Part shown: piece by piece, positions 32,780 to 40,458 of the stretch | How positions within the stretch are numbered: position 1 is the first letter of the stretch | Layout: each line of letters starts with the position of its first letter | DNA from: a virus | Virus record (IMG/VR): IMGVR_UViG_3300044998_000448 | Coordinates: 1-41,287 of that record | Length of the DNA stretch: 41,287 nucleotides | Strand: one strand, 5' to 3' | The notes under the pieces: model-generated | Told to the model about the DNA's origin: nothing | Database searches by the model: none | Seen by the model: only the letters and a program-made list of their open reading frames with translations | Position numbers and translations under genes: made by a program

Positions 32780-34546
32780 TTATGAAAAATAAGTAACAGA
32801 AAGTAAGGACTCCAAATCAGATTCCTCACTATCTTCTCTAATTAAACTAGAATCCAAAAAACCAGCAAAATAATTCCCCATAGCAACTGAACTATATCGG
32901 TCTTTTCTTCTAGTTGAAATCTCTTTCAGTTTCATTACACCGCTGGATAAATAAGTTAAACTTAATCCAATGGATTCATTGATAAACAAACTGGTTTGAA
33001 CATGCGGAGCAAGATAACTACTAATATTTTCATCTTTTTTCAAATCTTTTAGATAATAATCCTCTGCCGTTACTTCATCTACCAGAAAACTAAACATTCT
33101 TTTTTGAAGTTTATCTCTCATCTGTACAGCCATTTGTGCATTTCTATCAGCAGTGGCAACATAGGGAAAAATAACTTCCAAAGCATTTGTACCTGTTGTT
33201 CTAGAATACAATTCCTTATATTCTTGTGGGGACACAGCAGGGTGTGAGATAACCGTCATTGGCAAATATTCCAAACCTCTATCCGCATCTTTTGTAAGAG
33301 TACCTAACTGGTCATAAATAGTAATACCCGCATTAGATATATCCAAAACAATATAATTTGCCTCAAAATCATAGAACAATTGTTTTATACGGAGTGAAAG
33401 CAATAAAGAATTAATTCCAGAATATGATTCCATGTAGAGCAATTCCCTTATAAATCCTTTATGAGTCGGCAAAAGTCGAATAAGGGAATTAATACTTAAG
33501 TCATTTTCTTTACCGCCTCTTTGGGCTACATCGGTAGAGATAAGTCTTATCTCTCCATCTACTTTTGGAATATAAAATGGGTTTTTTCTTGGGTTTGTAA
33601 TTGTATAATCCGTAATCGGATAAAAAGCCCGCTTAATATTTCTCAACCGTTCAAACATTTTTAATTTGAAATACGAATTGCTGTTTTCCCCATAGGGAAT
33701 ATTATAATATTCCTCTAAAACAGCAACCTCATCCATTTTATCAATCTCTGATTTTAATTTTCTAATAGTCTTTATTTTATGTCTTAAAGAAACTTCATAA
33801 TCACATGCAAGAAAACCAGAATTATCACCTTTAAGCATTGCTGAAATAGTCTTTTTTGTTTCATCGTACCACCAGAGAGCCTTGTGATATGCTGATGAAA
33901 TAAAAACCTCTTTTGGTTCTTCTATTAGATGAGAATATTCTGGCAACTTAAGATAAGGTGGTTGTCTTACATAAGAAAATGGGCGGATAACAGTATCAAT
34001 CACATTCTTATCAATCAAACGAAATTCTTCATAAATCGTAAAGGTAGACCTTTTTCCACGACTACTATCCCGACTTGCTACAACCTTAATTTTACTACCA
34101 TTATGAAAATCAACTTCCCATCGGTTTAAATTTGTTGTAATATTACTGATTTCACGATACAAATTTGGATAATTATTACTTAAATCCGTAATTTTATCTA
34201 CAAGATTACCAGCCTGTTCTTTGGTTGAACTAACCACAACAATTTCTGAATTTGGATATAATACTGCTTTTGCACTTGCAAACACAGCCAGTAACCATGT
34301 TTTACCGACTGCCCGTGAAGCAATTGCTACAAAGGTATCCATAATATTCATGTAGTAAATCCAAAAAACCTGATATGGATACAATTTAATTTGAAAATAA
34401 TGTTCTATAAAACGGTGTATATTTCTTCTGTAAAAAGTTACCCAATCTATTAAACGATTTCTTTTTTCTTCTGTAATTTCAGAATGCTTTTTTATCCTTT
34501 TTCTTTTTATTCTAACAGGAAAAGTACTGGTAATTTTACCCATCAT
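32780..34546 (-). CDS. terL: Terminase large subunit
   Basis: The packaging motor: ATP-driven DNA translocation plus headful or site-specific cleavage, 588 aa. Walker A is ASRAVGKT (76-83); Walker B with catalytic glutamate is TIYEE (170-174). The RNase H-like nuclease shows Asp339 (LISTDVAQ) and Asp402 (YIVLDISNAG), with a third acidic site likely near the C-terminal RYSSVAMGNYFAGFLD. A GGGAG ribosome site precedes tandem ATGs at 34546 and 34543. Both are plausible; spacing slightly favours the second. It lies directly after the small-subunit-like gene and before portal. The gene looks intact. Confidence 0.93.
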   Translation of the reverse strand: MMGKITSTFPVRIKRKRIKKHSEITEEKRNRLIDWVTFYRRNIHRFIEHYFQIKLYPYQVFWIYYMNIMDTFVAIASRAVGKTWLLAVFASAKAVLYPNSEIVVVSSTKEQAGNLVDKITDLSNNYPNLYREISNITTNLNRWEVDFHNGSKIKVVASRDSSRGKRSTFTIYEEFRLIDKNVIDTVIRPFSYVRQPPYLKLPEYSHLIEEPKEVFISSAYHKALWWYDETKKTISAMLKGDNSGFLACDYEVSLRHKIKTIRKLKSEIDKMDEVAVLEEYYNIPYGENSNSYFKLKMFERLRNIKRAFYPITDYTITNPRKNPFYIPKVDGEIRLISTDVAQRGGKENDLSINSLIRLLPTHKGFIRELLYMESYSGINSLLLSLRIKQLFYDFEANYIVLDISNAGITIYDQLGTLTKDADRGLEYLPMTVISHPAVSPQEYKELYSRTTGTNALEVIFPYVATADRNAQMAVQMRDKLQKRMFSFLVDEVTAEDYYLKDLKKDENISSYLAPHVQTSLFINESIGLSLTYLSSGVMKLKEISTRRKDRYSSVAMGNYFAGFLDSSLIREDSEESDLESLLSVTYFS

Positions 34547-34557
34547 GCAACTCCCAA

Positions 34558-35496
34558 TTATTCTTCATCTGTATCATCTAACTCATATTCATTTTCGATA
34601 ATAGATATATCTGTATTGAAATCCCTCGAACCTGTAATAAAATTCTTGATACTCCGTTTTATATCTTCAATATCTTCCCCAATTCCATCCATATCTTTAT
34701 ACTTTTGGACATCATTGTACCATTCGGCGGGGCTTTTTGTTTCAATATCTCTTATCCAAACCCCAAAAGACTCTGCACCACGATTATTCATGGCTGAATT
34801 TTTAATGGCGGGGGTAAGAGCAGTATTTTTCATAATTTCCTGTAAAGATTTTACAAGTCCATCAACGGGGTTGTTAGCCAGTCTTGCTTTACGAATTTCA
34901 TTTTCTTTATGGCACAATTCCCTGATAAGCAATTCTTCTGCATAAGTTTCGCATTTGGTTGTTTCTTTCCATTTTGCAAATTTTTCTTCCAGAAAAACAT
35001 ACTCTTCTTCTGAAAGATTTTCACCCCAATCATCTCTCAACCGTTGAATATCTAATTCCTCATAATCTTCAAGTGTATCATTCTCTCTATAAATTATAGT
35101 TGGTTGATTAAAAGTCAAATCATTAGCATTTATATTGTAATTATTATTTGTAGAAACAATTCTTATATATGTTCCAAAAGGAGAATCAATAGGCTTACCG
35201 AGTGCTGTCATCTTATCCATAAGTTGAACGGTTTTTTCAACATAAACATCATCATAAATCACATTAAATATTTTACATGCCAGAAGAAAAGTTTTTTTCC
35301 AATCTTTTTCAGAAGAATAAAAATTATTTGTAATTTCGTTTACACAATATCTACAGACACTCATATATCCATTTGTATCAAGCAACTTATCAAAAGAGAT
35401 ATAATAATTCTTTCCAGCAACTAAACTTCTTCTACATCTCCGACAAGTTATCGTATCTAATTCATTTCTAGGTGCTGTTCTTTTCAATCGTTTCAT
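34558..35496 (-). CDS. Terminase small subunit-like protein with zinc finger
   Basis: A 312-aa protein located directly before terL. The N-terminal zinc finger has Cys18, Cys21, Cys48 and Cys51 (TCRRC ... VCRYC). The middle contains DDWGENLSEEEYVFLEEKF and the C-terminal half is helical and acidic. This arrangement is common upstream of terL in Clostridium-type phages and probably recognises DNA for packaging. It is much longer than classical small terminases, so it may combine recognition and regulatory parts. AGAGGT lies 5 bp before the ATG. Assignment is from position and pattern. Confidence 0.6.
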   Translation of the reverse strand: MKRLKRTAPRNELDTITCRRCRRSLVAGKNYYISFDKLLDTNGYMSVCRYCVNEITNNFYSSEKDWKKTFLLACKIFNVIYDDVYVEKTVQLMDKMTALGKPIDSPFGTYIRIVSTNNNYNINANDLTFNQPTIIYRENDTLEDYEELDIQRLRDDWGENLSEEEYVFLEEKFAKWKETTKCETYAEELLIRELCHKENEIRKARLANNPVDGLVKSLQEIMKNTALTPAIKNSAMNNRGAESFGVWIRDIETKSPAEWYNDVQKYKDMDGIGEDIEDIKRSIKNFITGSRDFNTDISIIENEYELDDTDEE

Positions 35497-35505
35497 TCAA
35501 AACCT

Positions 35506-36453
35506 CTATTTTATAAGTAACATTTTCTTTTTAGATTTATCAAGTAAATTTTGCTTTCCTCTCGAAAAAGCACCGCACGAATTACAATAATAAGTCAACC
35601 ATTCACCAGCGGGAGTATAGTATTTTCCCTTTTGATAAATATCACTGCTACCACAGTTCGGGCAAACTCGAATACTATCTTGATTAAAAACACCCATATT
35701 TGGATGAGAAATAAATGGAAGTATTTTAATATAAATATCTTCTGTGGCTAAAATATCACCCTTACAATAATCCAGCATCTCAATCAGAGCATCTTCATCT
35801 CCGTTCATACACCTTTTCCAAAGTCCAATGCCTTCATTCTCTATTTTTTGATGAACCTTAAGAACTTTGGCTACATATTTCATAGAATTAGAATGAAAAT
35901 AAAATGTCTTTTTTATTTCCTGATAAACATCTACAATTTGCTTTGGTGGTAAAGGTTTAAGACCATTTTCTATCAGGCGAGTATTAAGTATTTTCATATC
36001 AAAATTTTTAAGATTATAACCGACTAAAATATCTGCCTCTGATATAATCTCAATCAAATTCTTTATAATACTCAAATCATTACCTTCCAATGCCTCATCT
36101 GAATTTAATCGAAATCCATAAATTTCATTATCATAAAGATATTTTCCAGCCCAAGTAAGAATATAGGGGGTTTGCATAACCGAATCTGGGCTTAAATATG
36201 CACCAAAATAACTGAAAGTATAGGCTATCAAGGGGCTTGTTTCTAAATCAAAAATAAATATTTTTTTATTAACTGGTTTATGATAATTGAAATTATCTGT
36301 TTTGTATCTCTTTCTAGCCCTTCTAAAAGCAGAGCGTAAGGCTTCTGGACTCGGATAACCATACAAAAGAGCAAGGTCATCTGTCCAAAATTTATCTTTT
36401 ATGTCTTTTTTTTGCCACACTTCATAGAGAGCATCAAAGATTTCCCTGTTCAT
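35506..36453 (-). CDS. DnaQ-like 3'-5' exonuclease with zinc ribbon
   Basis: A 315-aa DEDDy-type nuclease. Motif I is FDLETS (Asp69, Glu71), motif II is VGYNLKNFDMKIL (Asp152) and motif III is DYCKGDILATEDIY (Tyr229, Asp233). Residues 1-60 look like a helix-turn-helix (DDLALLYGYPSPEALRSAFR). The C-terminal zinc ribbon has Cys264, Cys267, Cys290 and Cys293 (CPNCG ... CNSCG). Such a fusion fits targeted DNA or RNA processing rather than polymerase proofreading, as no polymerase is adjacent. It sits just upstream of the terminase genes. AAAGGA precedes the ATG by 6 bp. Confidence 0.85.
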   Translation of the reverse strand: MNREIFDALYEVWQKKDIKDKFWTDDLALLYGYPSPEALRSAFRRARKRYKTDNFNYHKPVNKKIFIFDLETSPLIAYTFSYFGAYLSPDSVMQTPYILTWAGKYLYDNEIYGFRLNSDEALEGNDLSIIKNLIEIISEADILVGYNLKNFDMKILNTRLIENGLKPLPPKQIVDVYQEIKKTFYFHSNSMKYVAKVLKVHQKIENEGIGLWKRCMNGDEDALIEMLDYCKGDILATEDIYIKILPFISHPNMGVFNQDSIRVCPNCGSSDIYQKGKYYTPAGEWLTYYCNSCGAFSRGKQNLLDKSKKKMLLIK

Positions 36454-36466
36454 AAAGTATCCTTTT

Positions 36467-36784
36467 TTATTTGCTTACAATTTCCAATATAATTTTTCTT
36501 TTTATTTCTCTTTGTTCTGGGCTTGAATTTGTTTTTGCAAACAAATTAATTTCATATAGTTTATATAACTCGCCTCCAGAAACCCATACGACAACTGCCT
36601 TACCATCATCCGTAATATAATCATTAACAATTGTAATTCCAGAAGAACTTGTAACCGTATAGGTTGTAATAATTTCATCGCTTTCAAGATAATCCCGATA
36701 TTCAGTTACTCCGTGAGTATTCGGGGCAAAATCAAACATATAATCAAGCACTTCCAAAGGGTCTTTTTTAAAAGTATTATTCAT
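36467..36784 (-). CDS. Small virion protein, fibre-tail-adaptor-like
   Basis: A 105-aa beta-sandwich-type protein. The pattern DPLEVLDYMFDFAPN, then GITIVNDYITDDGKAVVVWVSGGELYKLYEINLFAKT (turns intervening), matches a widespread small phage family that I know as fibre-tail adaptor-like or Ig-like. GAGGAA lies 3-4 bp before the ATG. It is the third of three consecutive fibre-type genes (with 36800-37174 and 37196-38929), between the HU-like gene and the DnaQ-like gene, away from the main tail cluster. Confidence 0.5.
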   Translation of the reverse strand: MNNTFKKDPLEVLDYMFDFAPNTHGVTEYRDYLESDEIITTYTVTSSSGITIVNDYITDDGKAVVVWVSGGELYKLYEINLFAKTNSSPEQREIKRKIILEIVSK

Positions 36785-36799
36785 TTTTCCTCATCAGAA

Positions 36800-37174
36800 T
36801 TAATTGAATACAATTACAAAATCTCCTGATTGAAACCTGAAAGTATCACCAGAATTGACAACCTTACTGCCCGTCAATGAACCAGACATTAAGAAAGAAC
36901 CACCCGTAGAAGCATTCCAGATACCAGCCCAAAGCACATTGGTAGCAGGCATATTTGTAAAGTCAATGTTACTCGAATTAGCCGTACTTTTATTGCTAGC
37001 CACATTCAAAGTCATGGCTTGCCGTGCATAAGAACCACCCGAAACTTCATTACTACCCGTATCATTCGGCTGTGCCGTATGAAGAGATACATAAATCGTT
37101 GAAGGTGGAGTATAGGATTGATTTCTTAACATGTGGTCAATAATCACATTTCCAAAAAATGTAGTTAATGGCAT
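36800..37174 (-). CDS. Small tail fibre-type protein
   Basis: A 124-aa beta-rich protein with the pattern TPPSTIYVSLHTAQPNDTG, GSYARQAMTLN, FTNMPATNVLWAGIWNAS and GDTFRFQSGDFVIVF. This is a recurrent phage protein family linked with fibre or tip assembly and commonly found next to the adaptor-like gene, as here. AAAGGAG lies about 9 bp before the ATG. There are no cysteines or membrane segments. G+C is higher than in neighbouring genes. Confidence 0.55.
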   Translation of the reverse strand: MPLTTFFGNVIIDHMLRNQSYTPPSTIYVSLHTAQPNDTGSNEVSGGSYARQAMTLNVASNKSTANSSNIDFTNMPATNVLWAGIWNASTGGSFLMSGSLTGSKVVNSGDTFRFQSGDFVIVFN

Positions 37175-37195
37175 TTTATTTTACTCCTTTATTTT

Positions 37196-38929
37196 TTAGT
37201 TTTTATCGAAAAATCTTCTATTTTCAAAATCAATTAGGAAAACTCTACCTTCTTTATCCACAATATACAATCTATTTTCATAAGGAATAATATATGTTCT
37301 CCCGCTTGGGGGAAGATTAATAATCGGACTTGGAATATAACCGACAGGTAAAATTTGTCCACTTTGATATAAACTTGAAACTGCATCAATCAATAATCTT
37401 GCCGAAACTGTAACATCTCCCTTATTTTCGAGGATATTTTGACCCAATAAATAAATAAGACTATTAATTAATTCAAAATTTTGAATTTCTATTAAAGACT
37501 GACCTGTAATAATTTTGTATGCAAGGGCTTGTAATTCTGAATTTCCAGACAGAAAAGCACTTCCTTCTACCAATCCGCCCACAAATCCTGTGGCAATTAA
37601 ATATGCCAGCATGGAAAGATTTGTTTGAGAAACAATATTCAATATCCCTGTAATTTGATTTAAATTAATTCCAAAAAGATTAGCAACGGCTAATTGTATC
37701 AGAAGAGATTCGACCTGAATTACAGTATTTTCTTCAAGAGTAGCACTCGATATTTGATTAACTATTCCTTCTATGTCAATTTCGGAAAGATTATGAGTCT
37801 GTGCCTGAACCAAAATTTCTTTCAAAGCCAGAAGATTTAAATAAATTTGATTTAATATGAAAACTTCTGCTGTAACAAGCCCTGCTTCCTCATAAGTAAT
37901 TGAAGTCAGCAAGGTATTTACTAAATTGAGTAAACCTCTAATTTCTATCTTTCCAGAAACATTTGTTTGAAGTAAATTACTCAATTGTGTCAAACCATAA
38001 GTCATATTACGGGGATACAACTGATTCAGGTTTTGAATATTGATATTCAATTGTGATAAAATTAGTTTAATACCAGCAGAATCAATTCTGGATTGATTAT
38101 TTATCTGTATAAGTGCATTGATAATATTCTTTGGACTTAAACTGTACAGAGAATTAGCAACCTGTTGAGATTGTCCTCTAATTTCTAAAATAGAAAAAGT
38201 GGAATTATCTAATCTTCCAGAAAACTGCCCATTTGCTAAAATTTGTTTTTGGGATAAAAGATTTTCATTTATTATCCCCTGCACCTGACTACTAGCAAGG
38301 GCAATATTAACTGGAATACTGGAATAAGTATGTTGCCCCGAAAGAACCGCACTACCAGAAACAATATTTCCACTCCCAGAAGAAGTATAATCTATAATCA
38401 AATTAGCCGTCAGACTAGAATCGCCTTCAAAAGACCTAGTCAAACAACCCTGCACCGAATTATTATTAGCAAGCCATATAATACTTAAATTAAAATTTTC
38501 ACTTCTTCCAGAACGATTACAAATTTCCTGAATAATGTTTGATATATCTGGACTATCTACCCAACCGTTTGGAGAAGAACTAATAACATTAGTGGCAACC
38601 CATGACACACTCCCGCTGGTTCTCGCCCTGCTACTAATATTATAGGCAGTCGTAGTTAATAGATTAGAATTATCTACTGCTTCCCCGTAAAATACCCCAT
38701 TTGGATTGTCATTATTGGTATCATAAAACCACAGTTTTAATTTAGCCGAATTAATCGTAGCACCAATTGGAATACTTGTATTAAATAACCACAATGCCCA
38801 CCACTGGGCAGAAGAATTTGTAGAAGATGACATATTAACCCCAACAGTGGCTATCTGCATCTGTCCATTTGAAACTCTTTCATTCCCGTCTGCACTTCCG
38901 CTAGTTACCGTAAAAGTCACTTCCGTCAT
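37196..38929 (-). CDS. Large fibre-type virion protein with N-terminal jelly-roll and repeats
   Basis: A 577-aa protein. Residues 1 to about 180 look like a DNRLRE-type jelly roll (FNTSIPIGATINSAKLKLWF; DYTSSGSG). Two copies of GSAxLSGxxxL occur at about residues 190 and 460. Between them lie degenerate units alternating an EIRG- or DIEG-type strand with hydrophobic helices (KIEIRGLLNLVNTLL; EIDIEGIVNQIS), without cysteines. The C-terminus (YIIPYENRLYIVDKEGRVFL) is a short beta motif found at the end of many fibre proteins. A weak TAGGA site precedes the ATG. It is translated with the two small fibre-type genes that follow. Confidence 0.55.
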   Translation of the reverse strand: MTEVTFTVTSGSADGNERVSNGQMQIATVGVNMSSSTNSSAQWWALWLFNTSIPIGATINSAKLKLWFYDTNNDNPNGVFYGEAVDNSNLLTTTAYNISSRARTSGSVSWVATNVISSSPNGWVDSPDISNIIQEICNRSGRSENFNLSIIWLANNNSVQGCLTRSFEGDSSLTANLIIDYTSSGSGNIVSGSAVLSGQHTYSSIPVNIALASSQVQGIINENLLSQKQILANGQFSGRLDNSTFSILEIRGQSQQVANSLYSLSPKNIINALIQINNQSRIDSAGIKLILSQLNINIQNLNQLYPRNMTYGLTQLSNLLQTNVSGKIEIRGLLNLVNTLLTSITYEEAGLVTAEVFILNQIYLNLLALKEILVQAQTHNLSEIDIEGIVNQISSATLEENTVIQVESLLIQLAVANLFGINLNQITGILNIVSQTNLSMLAYLIATGFVGGLVEGSAFLSGNSELQALAYKIITGQSLIEIQNFELINSLIYLLGQNILENKGDVTVSARLLIDAVSSLYQSGQILPVGYIPSPIINLPPSGRTYIIPYENRLYIVDKEGRVFLIDFENRRFFDKN

Positions 38930-38945
38930 TTTAAAATCCTATTTT

Positions 38946-39353
38946 TTATTCTTCAAATTCATTATCTAATTCATCCGAAATATCATCATTACTTAATTCC
39001 CAATTTTCAATTTCTTTTTCTAAAATTTCATCTATATCTTCTTTGTTAGGATGTCTAAATGTTCTTGGAAATTTCGCAACAATTTGTTTTGGGGTTAAAT
39101 ATTTATTTACATCCGTAGCATAAGTTAAATTTTTCATCGTATTTTCAGACAACTTACGCCTAATTACTTTTACTCGTATAAATCCACCAATCGAAATCGG
39201 TATCTCCAATGTAATCAATCTTTTAAAAACCGTAATAAGACCTTTTAAAAATATACGAGTATCCGCCTTCGTAAACCCAGTTTCACTCGCAATCAAACTA
39301 ACCATCTCGGCAAATTTGACAGGGTCATTTTTATCAATTTCTTCCCATTTCAT
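38946..39353 (-). CDS. HU/IHF-like DNA-binding protein
   Basis: The 135-aa protein matches the HU fold in FTKADTRIFLKGLITVFKRL (helices 1-2, interrupted here) and the following beta arm IPISIGGFIRVKVIRRK. After it, residues 75-110 contain LTPKQIVAKFPRTFRHP, and the C-terminus is acidic (ELDNEFEE). It may bend DNA at the nearby repeat region or in packaging and replication. GTGGAG lies about 11 bp before the ATG. It is the first gene after the 450-bp origin-like stretch, so it could both bind there and start the late block. Classical HU is about 90 aa; the extension is phage-specific. Confidence 0.7.
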   Translation of the reverse strand: MKWEEIDKNDPVKFAEMVSLIASETGFTKADTRIFLKGLITVFKRLITLEIPISIGGFIRVKVIRRKLSENTMKNLTYATDVNKYLTPKQIVAKFPRTFRHPNKEDIDEILEKEIENWELSNDDISDELDNEFEE

Positions 39354-39484
39354 TTTTTTATTTTCTCCACAAAAATTTTAATTTTCCAAATTATTTTTTA
39401 AAGTTTTCCACAAACTTTTTTCTTTTTCCAAATGAAAATTGGTGTTTCCTCTCCACCGTGCATATATTTTTATTATTACTTGAT

Positions 39485-39520
39485 ATTAATTAATTAATTA
39501 ATATTAATTAATTAATTAAT
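39485..39520. repeat. Two perfect 18-bp A/T direct repeats, each self-complementary
   Basis: ATTAATTAATTAATTAAT occurs at 39485-39502 and again at 39503-39520. A further ATTAATTAAT lies at 39531-39540. The tract has no G or C from 39483 to 39521 and should melt easily. Confidence 0.95.
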
Positions 39521-39572
39521 ACTTATATATATTAATTAATACTCCCTTTCATATTAAAGAAATTTACCTATG

Positions 39573-39609
39573 CGTTTTATAGGTAAGAAAGTTTCTAACC
39601 TATAAAACG
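39573..39609. repeat. 37-bp near-perfect palindrome
   Basis: CGTTTTATAGGT (39573-39584) pairs with ACCTATAAAACG (39598-39609). Between them AAGAAAGTTTCTA is itself nearly symmetric, so only one A/A mismatch pair and the central base break the dyad. A third ACCTAT at 39566-39571 adds a nested inverted repeat. No U-tract follows directly on the minus strand. A protein dyad site or cruciform is likelier than a terminator. Confidence 0.85.
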
Positions 39610-39699
39610 AAATAAGTTTGCACCGTTGTAAAATTTTTTGAGAAAAAATGGGCTTTTTTGGTGCTTTTAAAGAGTATTTTAGTAATTTTGTAAAAGTGC

Positions 39700-39804
39700 G
39701 ATTCTTTAACATTTGAATTGGATTCTTTAACATTTCGATTCGATTCTTTAAGATTCGAATTGGATTCTTTAACATTTGATTTGGATTCTTTAACATTTAA
39801 AAAT
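39700..39804. repeat. Five tandem 21-bp direct repeats (iteron-like)
   Basis: Units start at 39700, 39721, 39742, 39763 and 39784. All begin with GATTCTTTAA, and four of five continue with CATTT (unit 3 has GATTC). The 21-bp period equals two helical turns. The array abuts the stop codon of the Mom-like gene. Spacers are absent, so it is not a CRISPR. Confidence 0.92.
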
Positions 39805-40458
39805 TTATTCATTTTCAAGTGTTTTAGGGTATGGTTTAGCAATGTTTTTGATTTGTTTTGCAATAGATTTATTGAGGGGAAAGAGGTATTTATATTTTAG
39901 TTTTGATTTTACAAATTCTGCGTTAGGGTCAACATTTTCTTTCAGGTAATAGATAGAAGAAGTTTTGTATTTATTATAGATGGTTTTTGTGTGATAAATT
40001 TGATTATTCAATTTAATTCTTGGTTTCTCATCGGTTGTACCGACATAAATCCAGTTATTAGCCTGATAGATTTTACCGATATGACCCTGTTCCGAATCGG
40101 CATAACTGACCAGCAATTGTATTTCTGGATAGTTTTCTTTCAGCATTTTTATACAAATAGAAAGTATTTTGGTTACGGGATTAGCATGGGTAGTAAGGGC
40201 TACTCTGGACAATTCTCTTATCTGATAATGTTTCAGGTGATACTGCTGTGCTATTTTATAATTTGAACCGTAGGCAAACACAACTGCACCGATAAATTGA
40301 CCTTTTTCCCAAACGGCAAAGTTTATACTAGCCCCTGCGGGCATTTTATGGGAATAATGCCAGTGTTCTACAGCAAATTTAGCCAATTTCCTGCTACAAA
40401 ATTCTATATGCAAGTCTTTATTTACAATCTCCAAACTATCCCATAGATTTATTAGCAT
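39805..40458 (-). CDS. mom: Mom-like DNA adenine modification protein
   Basis: Mom-family enzymes convert adenine in phage DNA to N6-(methylcarbamoyl)adenine, blocking many restriction enzymes. The 217-aa protein has the GNAT-like family signatures: AKFAVEHWHYSHKMPAG (26-42), FIGAVVFAYGSN (55-66), the RELSRVAL helix (81-88) and SYADSEQGHIGKIYQANNWI (118-137), followed by a C-terminal KYKYLFPL. The start is the ATG at 40458, since AAGGAG lies 12 bp upstream; an in-frame extension to 40539 would overlap the preceding gene by over 100 bp. It overlaps that gene by 23 bp. Substrate chemistry is inferred from phage Mu Mom. Confidence 0.82.
   Translation of the reverse strand: MLINLWDSLEIVNKDLHIEFCSRKLAKFAVEHWHYSHKMPAGASINFAVWEKGQFIGAVVFAYGSNYKIAQQYHLKHYQIRELSRVALTTHANPVTKILSICIKMLKENYPEIQLLVSYADSEQGHIGKIYQANNWIYVGTTDEKPRIKLNNQIYHTKTIYNKYKTSSIYYLKENVDPNAEFVKSKLKYKYLFPLNKSIAKQIKNIAKPYPKTLENE

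Larger units (their letters stand above)
39354..39804. other. Gene-free, origin-like region (AT tract, palindrome, 21-bp repeats)
   Basis: This is the longest stretch without a gene. It contains two sites one base away from the DnaA box TTATCCACA (39363-39371, which also overlaps the HU-like ribosome site, and 39404-39412), an all-A/T tract from 39483 to 39521, a 37-bp near-palindrome (39573-39609) and five 21-bp direct repeats (39700-39804). Repeats plus an easily melted tract and a neighbouring HU-like gene suggest a replication origin or a complex operator. No initiator gene is visible in the window. Confidence 0.5.

Noticed and set aside
39398-39463. 21-codon minus-strand frame starting MHGGEETPIF upstream of the HU-like gene
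   Set aside because: There is no ribosome site before its ATG, and it lies in low-complexity leader sequence. It could be a leader peptide, but nothing supports translation.
39700-39804. CRISPR-like array
   Set aside because: The repeats are directly adjacent without spacers, only 21 bp long, and no cas genes are near.
39554-39900. Open frames with heptapeptide repeats (NVKESNS, MLKNPIQ, DSLTF types) on both strands over the 21-bp array
   Set aside because: A 21-bp period is a multiple of three, so several frames stay open at once. None has a ribosome site, and two overlap the Mom-like gene's end. The array is better explained as DNA sites.
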